A stretch of 64,000 nucleotides of DNA. It comes from Bacteroidetes bacterium UBA6183. GTDB lineage: Bacteria > Bacteroidota > Bacteroidia > UKL13-3. A model generated the notes under the pieces. That model saw nothing but the letters and a program-made list of their open reading frames with translations, was not told the DNA's origin and searched no databases. The stretch covers positions 30,384 through 94,383 of the forward strand of contig DITN01000087.1 of the NCBI GenBank assembly GCA_002422865.1, read 5' to 3'. Shown piece after piece: positions 8,601-16,775 of the stretch (position 1 is the stretch's first letter; every line of letters begins with the position of its first letter). Both the position numbers and the translations under genes were made by a program.

Positions 8601-9966
8601 TGAGGTGCAAAAACCATTGGCAACAGTAGTAATTGGAGGATTGGTATCGGCCACGTTTTTAACCTTATTTATTTTACCGGTATTGTATTTATTGTTTGAA
8701 AAAAGAGCCTACTTAAAAAGCAAAAAAGTAACATTGGTGTTACCGTTAATATTTTTATTGGGGTTGAATGCTATTGCACAAACAAACCAAAACTTAAGCA
8801 TGCAAGAGGCAGTACAACAAGCCTTGAGTAATAATGCGGGTATAGCAGCTAATCAAACCAACATTAACTACCAAAAGGTAATTAAACGTACCGCAACCGA
8901 ATTGCCTAAAACAGATTTTACATACATGCAGGGGCAATACAACAGCTTTTATAAAAACGATAATAACCTTACCGTTACACAAAGCATTCCGTTTCCTACC
9001 TTGTTTGTTGCGCAACAAAAATTAGGCAACAACCTAATAAAGGCTGGAGAATTGCAACTACAGCATGTAAAAAACAATTTGGCATTAGAGGTAAAACAAA
9101 CCTACACACAGCTGCAGTATTTGTATGCGCAACAAACTCTGTTACAAAAAACCGATAGCATTTATCGAAACTTTGCACGTGCTGCTTTATTAAGGTATGA
9201 TGCAGGGGAAGCAACTTTGCTCGAAAAATCTACTGCGCAAATGCATTTAATGGAGGCACAAAATCAGCTTAACCAAAACAAGTTGGAGGTTGATGCTACC
9301 TTGTTTCAATTGATGGCATTATTAAATTCAAGTAACACCATTACATTAAAAGAAAACGAACTACAACCGGTGTTACCACAACTCAATATTGATTCAACCC
9401 AAATAAAAAACAACGCGATGTTGGCTTACATGCAACAGCAAATAAATATAGCCCAACAACAAAAAAATGTAGAGTTAAATAAAACCTTACCCGATTTAAA
9501 GGTGGGTTATTTTAACCAAACACTTATTGGTTCGGTAAACTATGCCGATGCAAGTATTGCCGGTTCCGGCACACGTTTTCAAGGATTTTTATTGGGTGTA
9601 AATATTCCGCTTTGGTATTTCCCAAATGCATCCAAGATAAGGGCGGCTAACTTACAATCGCGCATTTCACAGCAGTATTACCAACAGTACGAAATTAGTT
9701 TAAACAACGAACACAAAACAGCAATTGCTGAATACAAACGTGCCAAAAACAATTTAGATTATTACATCAACAGTGCTTTACCAAATGCAGAGCTGGTGCT
9801 TAATCAGGCACAAAAATCATACAAGCAAGGCGATATTAGTTACACCGAATATTTAAATGCCATACGCAACGCAACTTTAATTAAACAAGATTATTGGCTT
9901 GCCGTTAAAAACCATAACAACTCCATATTTAAACTCCAGTTTTTGGCCGGAATTAATGAAAAATAA
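5602..9966 (+). CDS. CusA/CzcA family heavy-metal RND efflux pump fused to outer-membrane factor
   Basis: A 1454-residue protein. Residues 1 to about 1035 form a complete HME-family RND permease: an N-terminal transmembrane segment, two periplasmic porter loops and twelve helices. The TM4 proton-relay motif D401-F-G-L-I-V-D407-G-A, followed by VE, is typical of the Cus/Czc branch. After the last helix, at about residue 1036, a second hydrophobic stretch ending in LNAIAQ resembles a signal peptide. From about 1055 to the end runs a TolC/CzcC-like outer-membrane efflux domain with long Q- and N-rich helices. RND-OMF fusions of this size are known in Bacteroidota. The exported ion is likely Cu(I), Zn(II), Co(II) or Cd(II); the sequence does not decide which. 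Confidence 0.9.
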   Translation: MLEAIIRFSVRNKFIVGLFTLTLVIWGIYSLSKLPIDAVPDITNNQVQILTVAPSSGAEDIERFVTFPVEQTMATIPGIHEIRSFSRFGLSVVTIVFDDDVDVYWARQQVNERLGMAKEQIPTGMGSPELAPLTTGLGEIFQYVIHTKPGYEKKYDAMQLRTIQDWIVRRQLLGTKGVADVSSFGGKLKQYEIAIQTEKLRSLNISINEVYQALQTNNQNTGGAYIDKKPNAYFIRTEGLITSKEDIENIVVKNTSNGIPILIKNIGEVKLGSAIRYGAMTRNNQGEVVGAVVMMLKGENSSQVIKNVKERIAQIEKTLPEGVVIEPFLDRTKLVNNAIGTVSKNLLEGALIVIFVLVLMLGNFRAGLVVASVIPLAMLFAVSMMNLFGVSGNLMSLGAIDFGLIVDGAVIIVESTLHYLGLRKRTTTLTQQHMNSEVEHSASKIMKSAIFGQIIILIVYIPILALVGIEGKMFRPMAQTVSFAIIGAAILSLTYVPMMSALVLSKKVSHVPTFSDKMIAKLQVIYHDVFVWVIRKQAVVLSTIVIIFVGSIALFMTLGGEFIPQLDEGDFAVETRIMTGSSLSETVDAAQKSARVLLDNFPEVKEVVGKIGSSEIPTDPMPVEACDLMVILKEKDEWTSAETREELAEKMQHKLEENMVGVSYGFQQPIQMRFNELMTGARQDVVVKIYGEDLNQLAHYAKLVGAIAQKTEGASDVYVEQVGGLPQVVVNYYRDKIALFGLNISDVNMAIRAGFAGESAGLVFENEKRFDMVVRLDASNRTDIEDVRNLFVTTPKGDQIPIRQLADVQLKVGPNQIQRDDAKRRIVVGFNVRNSDIQTVVDNLKKSIDKEIKFEPGYYTTYGGAFKNLEDARNRLAVAVPIALLLIFMLLFFTFHSFKQAALIFTAIPLSTIGGIVALWMRDMPFSISAGIGFIALFGVAVLNGIVLIGEFNHLKLNETKNPLEIIIRGASSRLRPVLMTALVASLGFLPMALSHGSGAEVQKPLATVVIGGLVSATFLTLFILPVLYLLFEKRAYLKSKKVTLVLPLIFLLGLNAIAQTNQNLSMQEAVQQALSNNAGIAANQTNINYQKVIKRTATELPKTDFTYMQGQYNSFYKNDNNLTVTQSIPFPTLFVAQQKLGNNLIKAGELQLQHVKNNLALEVKQTYTQLQYLYAQQTLLQKTDSIYRNFARAALLRYDAGEATLLEKSTAQMHLMEAQNQLNQNKLEVDATLFQLMALLNSSNTITLKENELQPVLPQLNIDSTQIKNNAMLAYMQQQINIAQQQKNVELNKTLPDLKVGYFNQTLIGSVNYADASIAGSGTRFQGFLLGVNIPLWYFPNASKIRAANLQSRISQQYYQQYEISLNNEHKTAIAEYKRAKNNLDYYINSALPNAELVLNQAQKSYKQGDISYTEYLNAIRNATLIKQDYWLAVKNHNNSIFKLQFLAGINEK

Positions 9967-9970
9967 CATC

Positions 9971-11128
9971 ATGAAAAATTTAAAATATAAGATCATACTT
10001 ATAGCCGCAACTGTTTTATTGGGCGTGGCTTGTGGTAATAAAAATCAACCCGAAGTTGCCGAGATAACTACTGATAGCACCTCAAAAGAAATCATTGTTT
10101 TATCATCAACCCAGTTTAACAATGCGGGAATTGTTCTAGCAAAACCTATTAGCCAAAACATCAACCAAAAAATAAAAGCAAATGGTAAACTAGATGTGCC
10201 ACCACAAAATTTGGTAAGTGTATCTGCGCCTTACGGTGGTTTCCTAAAAAGCACAACCTTGTTACAAGGTATGCATGTGCATAAAGGCGAGGTAATTGCA
10301 CAAATGGAACACCCTGATTACATTCAGTTACAGCAAGATTATTTAGAGAATAAAAGCACACTTACTTATTTAAAAAACGAACTCGATAGGCAACAAGAAT
10401 TGGCTAAAGAAGAAGTAAACAGCAAAAAAACATTACAAAAAGCCAAAACAGATTTTGAGGTAATGCAAGCCCGCGTTAATGGTTTGCGCGCCAAATTAGA
10501 GTTAATAAATATTGACGTAGTTAAACTAGAGAAAGGTACCATGCAAAAAGTGGTTGCATTAACATCGCCCATCAACGGTTATGTAACCAAGGTAAATGTA
10601 AACATTGGTGCGTTTGTAACAGCCAATACCGTTCTGTTTGAAATTGTAGATACCGAACATTTACATGCAGAAATTAGTGTGTTTGAAAAAGACATACACC
10701 ACATAAAAATTGGTCAGAAAGTAGCATTTACTTTGGCCAATGAAAACCAAGAACGTTTTGCTAAGGTACATTTAATTGGCAGGGAGATTAGTGACGACCG
10801 AACTGTTCGTGTGCATTGTCATTTAAACCAAGAAGACAAAGACCTGTTACCGGGTATGTATTTAACGGCTTATATTGATGTAAAAGCCAGTACTAACAAT
10901 ACTTTACCCAGCAATGCCTTTGTTGATTTTGAGGGTAAATCGTATGTGTTTTTGTTGAGTAAAAAACTAAACGACAGTTATACTTTTGCCCGTATTGAGG
11001 TAGAGAAACTTGGCGAAGAAAATGGATTTACAGCCTTTACATCAACCCAGGAATTAAACAATAAAGACATTGTTACCGAAGGGGCATATAAGTTGCTTTC
11101 GGCTATGCAAGGTGGCGAGGAAGAATAG
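9971..11128 (+). CDS. RND efflux periplasmic adaptor lipoprotein (CzcB/CusB-like)
   Basis: A 385-residue membrane fusion protein that would bridge the permease and the channel. The N-terminus MKNLKYKIILIAATVLLGVAC ends in a lipobox-like GVAC with Cys21. Then come a first half of the barrel-sandwich (SVSAPYGGFL ... GEVIAQMEHPDY), a coiled-coil hairpin (about 115-185), the returning barrel half (ALTSPINGYV) and beta-barrel and proximal domains. The start is placed at ATG 9971; an in-frame ATG at 9956 would overlap the pump gene by 11 bases. No separate CzcC gene follows, consistent with the fused channel. It converges on recJ. Confidence 0.9.
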   Translation: MKNLKYKIILIAATVLLGVACGNKNQPEVAEITTDSTSKEIIVLSSTQFNNAGIVLAKPISQNINQKIKANGKLDVPPQNLVSVSAPYGGFLKSTTLLQGMHVHKGEVIAQMEHPDYIQLQQDYLENKSTLTYLKNELDRQQELAKEEVNSKKTLQKAKTDFEVMQARVNGLRAKLELINIDVVKLEKGTMQKVVALTSPINGYVTKVNVNIGAFVTANTVLFEIVDTEHLHAEISVFEKDIHHIKIGQKVAFTLANENQERFAKVHLIGREISDDRTVRVHCHLNQEDKDLLPGMYLTAYIDVKASTNNTLPSNAFVDFEGKSYVFLLSKKLNDSYTFARIEVEKLGEENGFTAFTSTQELNNKDIVTEGAYKLLSAMQGGEEE

Positions 11129-11149
11129 ATAAATAAAAAAGACCGCGCG

Positions 11150-12856
11150 TTAACTTCTAAACAAAATGTCTTTGATGTTGAGTTGGAGGTTAACGTGCCC
11201 GTTAAAATGGTTTTCTTCTACAGTGTAACAAATATCAAACGATATACCTTGAGATACTTTGTCGTAATGCTCGCCTAAACCAAATGCAATGGCCTTAAAA
11301 ATACGTCCGCCATCTTCTTGGGTGATGCTCATTTTTAAGTGATTGTTTCCAACGATCATTACATCGCCAACTTCCCAAACATTTTTGCTCATAAACACCG
11401 GGTTTTGATTGCCCGGACCAAATGGTGAAAACTGCTTTAGCACATTAAAAAACTTTGGAGATATGGAACGAAGCGGAATTTCAGCATCGTACTCAATCTC
11501 TGGGGTTAAGCTGCGCTCTTCAATGTTTGATGAAACAATGCGTTCAAACTTTTCGGCAAATGGTTTTACGTTTTCAAGTTTTAACGTTAAGCCGGCTGCG
11601 TGTGTATGACCACCATATTGTTCCAATAAATCACTGCACTCTTCGATGGCGCTGTATAAATCAAAACCTTCGACCGAACGCGCACTACCTGTGGCAAGTC
11701 CGTTGCTTTCGGTTAAAATGATGGTTGGGCGATAAAATTTTTCTATTAAACGTGAAGCCACAATACCAATAACACCTTTGTGCCATGCGTTGTTAAACAA
11801 TACCGTTGATTTGCGGTCGGCAAATTTTTCGTCATGTTTAATCATTTCAAAAGCCTGCAAGGTAATATCGCTATCAAATAGCCTTCGTTCGGTATTGTGC
11901 TGATTAACCAATTCTGCAATTTCTTTTGCAGTGGCATAATCGTTTGATGTCATCAATCGAACCGAATCTTTTGCATCAGCAATACGCCCTGCTGCATTAA
12001 TACGCGGACCAATAAAAAACACCACATCACTCACACTGTATTCCGGTTTAACAGCGTATGTATCTAATAAAGCACTTAAGCCTTTATTAGGGTTTGATTT
12101 TAATTTACGCAAACCATGGTGCACCAATATGCGATTTTCGTCTAAAATAGGAACTAAATCGGCCGAAATACTGATGGCCACTAAATCTATGTATTGTTCA
12201 ACCTCAGTAAAGGGAATATTGTGTTTAACCGCGTATGCTTGTATCAATTTAAAACCAATACCACAGCCCGAAAGTTCTTTAAACGGATACGGGCAATTTG
12301 ATTGTTTTGGGTTTAATATAGCTACCGCATCAGGAATAACATCACCGGGTAAATGGTGATCACAAATAATAAAATCAACGCCTTTTTGTTTGGCATAAGC
12401 CACGCGTTCTACCGATTTTATACCACAATCTAATGCAATAATTAATGAGAAGTTATTTTCTGAGGCCCAATCGATACCTTTTACTGAAATTCCATAACCT
12501 TCAATGTATCTGTCCGGAATATAGAAATCTACATGGGGATAACGCGCCATTAAAAAAGCGTAAACAATAGCAACAGAAGTTGTTCCGTCTACATCATAAT
12601 CGCCATAAATCAAAATTTTCTCGTTGGCGGCTATGGCTTGTTCAATCCTGGTAATGGCTTTATCCATACCAAGCATAATAAATGGGTCGTGTAAATCTGC
12701 GTATTGTGGGCGGAAAAACTTTTTAGCAGCCTCAAAAGTAACTATACCCCTTTGGGCCAAAACACCTGAAAGCGTTTTGTTTACGTTGATAGCCGATGAA
12801 AGGTTTTCAACGATATCTTTTGAGGGTTCTTCTTTTGGTAGCCAGCGTTTAGTCAT
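11150..12856 (-). CDS. recJ: Single-stranded-DNA-specific exonuclease RecJ
   Basis: A 568-residue 5'-3' single-strand exonuclease of the DHH phosphoesterase family, used in recombination and mismatch repair in the cytoplasm. Motif I YGDYDVDG (residues 84-91, metal ligands Asp86, Asp88 and Asp90), motif II ALDCG (141-145), motif III DHH (166-168) and the DHHA1 motif GGHTHAAG are all present, followed by the C-terminal OB-type domain. Length is standard. It lies 21 bases from the convergent adaptor gene and appears to be transcribed alone. Confidence 0.95.
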   Translation of the reverse strand: MTKRWLPKEEPSKDIVENLSSAINVNKTLSGVLAQRGIVTFEAAKKFFRPQYADLHDPFIMLGMDKAITRIEQAIAANEKILIYGDYDVDGTTSVAIVYAFLMARYPHVDFYIPDRYIEGYGISVKGIDWASENNFSLIIALDCGIKSVERVAYAKQKGVDFIICDHHLPGDVIPDAVAILNPKQSNCPYPFKELSGCGIGFKLIQAYAVKHNIPFTEVEQYIDLVAISISADLVPILDENRILVHHGLRKLKSNPNKGLSALLDTYAVKPEYSVSDVVFFIGPRINAAGRIADAKDSVRLMTSNDYATAKEIAELVNQHNTERRLFDSDITLQAFEMIKHDEKFADRKSTVLFNNAWHKGVIGIVASRLIEKFYRPTIILTESNGLATGSARSVEGFDLYSAIEECSDLLEQYGGHTHAAGLTLKLENVKPFAEKFERIVSSNIEERSLTPEIEYDAEIPLRSISPKFFNVLKQFSPFGPGNQNPVFMSKNVWEVGDVMIVGNNHLKMSITQEDGGRIFKAIAFGLGEHYDKVSQGISFDICYTVEENHFNGHVNLQLNIKDILFRS

Positions 12857-12912
12857 TTTAAGTGGTGCGAATTTAGTTAAAAATAGCCCAAAAGCCTAAA
12901 CTTAATATTGGT

Positions 12913-14025
12913 CTACTCAACCCAATCGGCTATAAACACGTTGGTATCGCGGGTTCCACCATTGTTTCTGTTTGATGAGAACACTAGTTTTTTCCCGTCA
13001 GGTGAGAACATTGGGAAGGCATTAAACTTGCTTTCAAAAGTAATTTGCTCCAAACCTGTTCCATCTATATTAATCATAAACAACTGAAAGTCGTAACCTT
13101 TATCGCTATGGTGATTTGATGAAAAGATAATTTTATTTCCGCTTGGGTGATAAAAAGGCGCCCAATTGGCTTTGCCTAATTTTGTTACTTGTTGCAAATT
13201 GCTGCCATCTATATTCATGGTAAAAATCTCCATGTTAGTGGGTGCTACCAATCCTTTTGCTAATAAATTTTTATAATCAATGGTGTCTGCGCCTTGCGGA
13301 CGACTAGCTCTAAACACAATTTTACTTCCATCGGGCGAGAAAAATGCACCGCCATCGTAACCTAAAGTGTTGGTCAAACGTTTAACGTTTTTGCCATTAA
13401 TGTCCATGATGTATAAGTCCAAATCACCATCACGGGTTGACGTAAATAAAATTTTATCTCCTTTGGGTGATACAACCGCTTCAGCATCATAGCCGGGTAC
13501 TTCCGTTAGCTGCTTTAATACTTTTCCTTTTTCATCACCAATAAAAATATCATAGTTAGGGTCTATTGACCACAGGTAGCGACCGCTGGTTTCTGGGGCA
13601 GGCGGACATTCGGCACCGGCCTTAAAAGTAGATGCATAAATAACACGTTTATTATCGGGCATGTAGTAGCTACAAGTTGTTCGGCCTTGTAAGTTACTTA
13701 CATTTAAAGGTTGATAGATACGGTTATCTGCAGCTTCCTCAATGTCCATCCAAAAAATTTGGTCACACTTTAAACCCCAAGCCGGGTTGTTACTTTGAAA
13801 CGATAATTTTTTTCCATCAAAACTAAAGTATGCTTCTGCGTTATCGCCACCAAAGGTAAGTTGGCGCAAATTTGAAAAATGTTTTTCTTGAGTTGACACC
13901 TCAACAACCTCGTCCTCTTCAGGATGACTTTGGTTAGGCTCAGGTGGTAAAATACCTGCTATATCTTGGGCGTATAAACAAGGTGCAAAGGCTAAGGCTG
14001 CAAATAAAGTTTTCAGCGTTTTCAT
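12913..14025 (-). CDS. Exported TolB-like beta-propeller protein (WD40/PD40 repeats)
   Basis: A 370-residue protein with a signal peptide (MKTLKTLFAALAFAPCLYAQ). Repeated PD40 blades of the kind FSPDGSKIVFRASR, VSPKGDKILFTSTR and FSPDGKKLVFSSNR are spaced along the chain, forming a six-bladed TolB-like propeller predicted to be periplasmic or exposed. The frame is open to 14046, but the ATG at 14025 starts the signal peptide cleanly. TolB proper usually sits with Pal and TolA; here no Tol genes are near, so this is a TolB-like paralogue of unknown role. Confidence 0.85.
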   Translation of the reverse strand: MKTLKTLFAALAFAPCLYAQDIAGILPPEPNQSHPEEDEVVEVSTQEKHFSNLRQLTFGGDNAEAYFSFDGKKLSFQSNNPAWGLKCDQIFWMDIEEAADNRIYQPLNVSNLQGRTTCSYYMPDNKRVIYASTFKAGAECPPAPETSGRYLWSIDPNYDIFIGDEKGKVLKQLTEVPGYDAEAVVSPKGDKILFTSTRDGDLDLYIMDINGKNVKRLTNTLGYDGGAFFSPDGSKIVFRASRPQGADTIDYKNLLAKGLVAPTNMEIFTMNIDGSNLQQVTKLGKANWAPFYHPSGNKIIFSSNHHSDKGYDFQLFMINIDGTGLEQITFESKFNAFPMFSPDGKKLVFSSNRNNGGTRDTNVFIADWVE

Positions 14026-14086
14026 GCCTTGCAAGTAAATACACATTAATAAAACGTTATCCCCAAACCACTTTTAAATGTGAACA

Positions 14087-14371
14087 TCATACTTTAAGAT
14101 ATGATTTTAAGTCTTTAACGTATTTCTCAAAGGCTGTACGTCCTTTAGGAGTTATTTTACAAACAGTTAGCGGATAATTGTTTTTAAACGATTTTGTAAC
14201 AGTTAAATATTCGACTTGTTTAAGTTTATCAATTTGTACACTTAGGTTACCAGCCGTGGCTCCGGTTTTTTCTTTTATATACGTAAACTCAGCCTCGGCC
14301 ACATTCATTAAAATACTCATAATGGCGAGCCGAAGCTGAGCATGCAAAATTGGATCAAGTTCTTTAAACAC
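14087..14371 (-). CDS. Winged-helix transcriptional regulator
   Basis: A 94-residue DNA-binding protein with a compact winged helix: LRLAIMSILMNVAEAEFTYI, then the recognition segment TGATAGNLSVQIDKLKQV, and a wing ending ITPKGRTAFEKYV. This matches the short MarR/ArsR-like regulators (HTH_34 type) that lack a sensor domain. It overlaps the preceding membrane-protein gene by 8 bases, so the two are translationally coupled. In Bacteroidota such pairs recur, which suggests that the membrane protein and the regulator act in the same response. The signal is unknown. Confidence 0.85.
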   Translation of the reverse strand: MFKELDPILHAQLRLAIMSILMNVAEAEFTYIKEKTGATAGNLSVQIDKLKQVEYLTVTKSFKNNYPLTVCKITPKGRTAFEKYVKDLKSYLKV

Positions 14372-14936
14372 TTTTGTTTGTTTTACTTTTTAATAAATGC
14401 CCTGGAATAATAAATCCGCCAATTACACCCATTGCAATAAGCAGTAAATGTATTTGGGTTGATGCCCATACAAAACCAACAATTGCCAATAACCAATTTA
14501 ATATTCCGCCATATTGCAAAGGCTTAAATTTTAGCATACCACCCGATACAAAAAGCCAAATGGCATAAATAATCATGATGGTGGGATAAAAAGCTTTCCA
14601 TTGTTGGCCCAAGGGCATTGCAAAACAAATAATAAAAAGTGATATGCTAAAAGCCTTTACAACAATTCCCATACTTTCTGATACATATGTTTTTACGCTG
14701 GGTTGTTTTTCGCGCTTTGATACAAAAAACGTGATGATACCACCTAATGGCATCAAAATAATCCAAGGCAAGCTGTGTACTTCCAGTAAATTAAAATGCA
14801 ATATGATGGCATTACTTATGGCAGCAATAAAAACCAACCAACCCCACATGTAGTAATAAAAACCATTGTCTTTAATGTCTTCTTTGGTGCTGTTAATCAT
14901 TTGTTCAATTACCAGCAATGCTTCTTTTTCATTCAT
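14364..14936 (-). CDS. Multi-pass membrane protein paired with winged-helix regulator
   Basis: A 190-residue protein with a short amphipathic N-terminus (residues 1-22) and about five membrane helices (30-47, 55-70, 89-106, 114-131 and 142-178, the last possibly two). No catalytic motif is seen. Its end overlaps the start of the regulator gene by 8 bases. Function is not known; the tight coupling suggests a membrane partner or target of the regulator. Confidence 0.75.
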   Translation of the reverse strand: MNEKEALLVIEQMINSTKEDIKDNGFYYYMWGWLVFIAAISNAIILHFNLLEVHSLPWIILMPLGGIITFFVSKREKQPSVKTYVSESMGIVVKAFSISLFIICFAMPLGQQWKAFYPTIMIIYAIWLFVSGGMLKFKPLQYGGILNWLLAIVGFVWASTQIHLLLIAMGVIGGFIIPGHLLKSKTNKSV

Positions 14937-14947
14937 AACAAACCAAG

Positions 14948-15835
14948 TTAGTTTTTAATAATCTTTTGTATTGATATCCCTTCATCTGTGGTTATTTCAA
15001 ATAAATACATCCCATTTGAAAAACCAGATAAATCAATTTCCGATTCTGACTCTTGTTTGGTAATATTTAACATTTCTATACCGCTTAATGTTGTTAAACG
15101 CGCCTTGAATCCACCCTTACTTTTTGTTGTAATGTGCAATACATCTTTAACTGGGTTAGGGTAAGCAGTAATAACATCTGTAGTGTACATATTGTTAACT
15201 CCAGTATTGTATGTTATGGCAAAATCATCAATAAACAATACACTTCCTGCAATAGGATTAAATCCGTCAATACTTGATGTAATGATCATAAAAGCCGAAT
15301 CTGGTTGTGCTGATGAGAAATAGTTAATATTAACTTCAACCCTGGTGTAAACATCTACAGAATCGCCTTTCTGAAAAATCGCCTCACCAATGGTATCTGT
15401 TCTTAGTGTAGATGGATTCCATTTTGTGAGCGCCATATAAAAGTTACAACTATCACCATCGGCTGGAGCATATTTGTAAAAAAACACCAACGATTTTGGA
15501 CGGGATAAAAATGCAAATTTTATTTGACTAAAATCTACATCACCTGATGAGTTAAGAACCGGACCGGAAGCCAGTAAACCGGGAATATCTTGAAATTGGT
15601 TTGCCTGACTTTTAAGTTGCACTGCATTGCTGCCCGAATAAGCATCGGAAGAAAGTGTTGTACTAGACTGGTACCCAAATGCCACCAACGAATTTAACGT
15701 GTACCAATACTGTGGCTCTTGATAATCACCTTTGTCAACCCAAGTTTCAAAACCACCATTAGCAAAAGGGCTTTGAGCAAAATTGGTTGTTGCTAAAATC
15801 ATTAACATAACAACCCAAATAATTTTTGTTTTCAT
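14948..15835 (-). CDS. T9SS type A sorting-domain secreted protein
   Basis: A 295-residue exported protein. The signal peptide MKTKIIWVVMLMILATTNFAQ is followed by a beta-rich carbohydrate-binding-like region (NGGFETWVDKGDY is a typical start of such secreted Bacteroidota proteins). From about residue 220 a type A Por-secretion C-terminal domain is seen: TAYPNPVKDVLHI ... LSGFSNGMYLFEI ... IQKIIKN. Such proteins cross the outer membrane through the type IX system and are attached or released after the domain is cut. The substrate is unknown. Confidence 0.85.
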   Translation of the reverse strand: MKTKIIWVVMLMILATTNFAQSPFANGGFETWVDKGDYQEPQYWYTLNSLVAFGYQSSTTLSSDAYSGSNAVQLKSQANQFQDIPGLLASGPVLNSSGDVDFSQIKFAFLSRPKSLVFFYKYAPADGDSCNFYMALTKWNPSTLRTDTIGEAIFQKGDSVDVYTRVEVNINYFSSAQPDSAFMIITSSIDGFNPIAGSVLFIDDFAITYNTGVNNMYTTDVITAYPNPVKDVLHITTKSKGGFKARLTTLSGIEMLNITKQESESEIDLSGFSNGMYLFEITTDEGISIQKIIKN

Positions 15836-15885
15836 TTGATTAAGTATTTCGCAACAAACATAAACTAGTTTATATTATAAACCAA

Positions 15886-15920
15886 ACAAAAATAATAAAA
15901 CCCTGTTTTACAGGGCATTA
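15886..15920 (-). terminator. Intrinsic terminator (minus strand)
   Basis: CCCTG (15901-15905) and CAGGG (15911-15915) form a stem around TTTTA. Read on the minus strand it is followed by TTTTATTATTTTTG. It ends transcription of the asd / b5 / thioredoxin-like genes. Confidence 0.7.
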
Positions 15921-15927
15921 TTTGTTG

Positions 15928-16524
15928 CTACTTTATCAGTTTTATAAGCTCATTTTGTTGGTCAATCGTTTTGTTTTTTGCATACCAAGTATGCAATTGG
16001 GTTTTTAGTTCTTCAAAAGTAACGGTTGGGTTTTGCTTAAATTCGTTAACAATAACTTGTAATGAAGCTGGGCGAGGACCCCATTTCCAAATTTCCTTTT
16101 CGTTTTGAATGGCTAATACAACAGGTATTGCCCTTCCACCATTGGTCAGGTATCTATCCATCAAATCTAAGTTCTCATCACGTAACACAATTTTTAAAGT
16201 AATGTTATCGTTTAACGCTGCCAATCTTTCAAACAAGGGTACGCTTTGTGCCGCATCGCCACACCAACCCTCAGTAATACAAATCCAAGTTTGTTTTTCT
16301 GTAATAGCTTTAACCTTATCGGCAAGTTCATCGTTAATAACAACCGTTTTGTAAATACGCTCCATGCGTTGAATGTTCAACTTAGCATACTCAATTAATC
16401 CTGAATCTTGATTGGGTCCAGTGGTTTTTCCTTCAGATAATAAATCTTTCAACAAATCAAGGTACACACTATAAGTCATCCCTTTTAAAATGTAGCTATC
16501 AAAGCTAAAGGCTTTTGTGCTCAT
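15928..16524 (-). CDS. Thioredoxin-family protein with a single active-site cysteine
   Basis: A 198-residue thioredoxin-fold protein of the thioredoxin_9 type. The active-site strand and turn read CITEGWCGDAAQ, so Cys88 occupies the nucleophile position but the usual second cysteine of CxxC is replaced (Cys-Gly-Asp-Ala); another cysteine is at 82. The cis-proline region (RAIPVVLAI) is present. There is no signal peptide, so it is cytoplasmic. A one-cysteine site points to monothiol or binding functions rather than classical disulfide reduction. It lies 3 bases after the cytochrome b5-like gene and forms a compact unit with it and asd. Confidence 0.85.
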   Translation of the reverse strand: MSTKAFSFDSYILKGMTYSVYLDLLKDLLSEGKTTGPNQDSGLIEYAKLNIQRMERIYKTVVINDELADKVKAITEKQTWICITEGWCGDAAQSVPLFERLAALNDNITLKIVLRDENLDLMDRYLTNGGRAIPVVLAIQNEKEIWKWGPRPASLQVIVNEFKQNPTVTFEELKTQLHTWYAKNKTIDQQNELIKLIK

Positions 16525-16527
16525 GTA

Positions 16528-16767
16528 TTATTTTTTTAAATATCCTACAATATCAAACTTATCAAATACGGTTTTGCTATGCGGTGCATCCTTTAATTCA
16601 TCTGTTAAATCCTGACCCGCCCAGTGCTCGTAATGCTTACCATTTCGCCATAATCTGCTCTTGGTAACATCGTAAATTACACCCCTATAGGCAACCCAAA
16701 CTTCATCCTTATCTTGCCCGTTTCGTAGTGCCAATTGAGCTTTGGTAAAGGTAGGTTGATTGCCCAT
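16528..16767 (-). CDS. Cytochrome b5-like heme-binding domain protein
   Basis: A 79-residue single-domain protein. The pattern FTKAQLALRNGQD ... VWVAYRGVIYDVTKS ... HYEHWAGQDLTDEL ... APHSKTVFDKF follows the bacterial cytochrome b5-like family. His48 and His63 are the likely axial heme ligands; the eukaryotic HPGG is replaced by HWAG. No membrane anchor is present, so it is probably a soluble electron carrier or heme/steroid-binding protein. Its gene is 8 bases from asd and 3 bases from the thioredoxin-like gene, so all three are co-transcribed. Confidence 0.9.
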   Translation of the reverse strand: MGNQPTFTKAQLALRNGQDKDEVWVAYRGVIYDVTKSRLWRNGKHYEHWAGQDLTDELKDAPHSKTVFDKFDIVGYLKK

Positions 16768-16775
16768 AAATTTCC

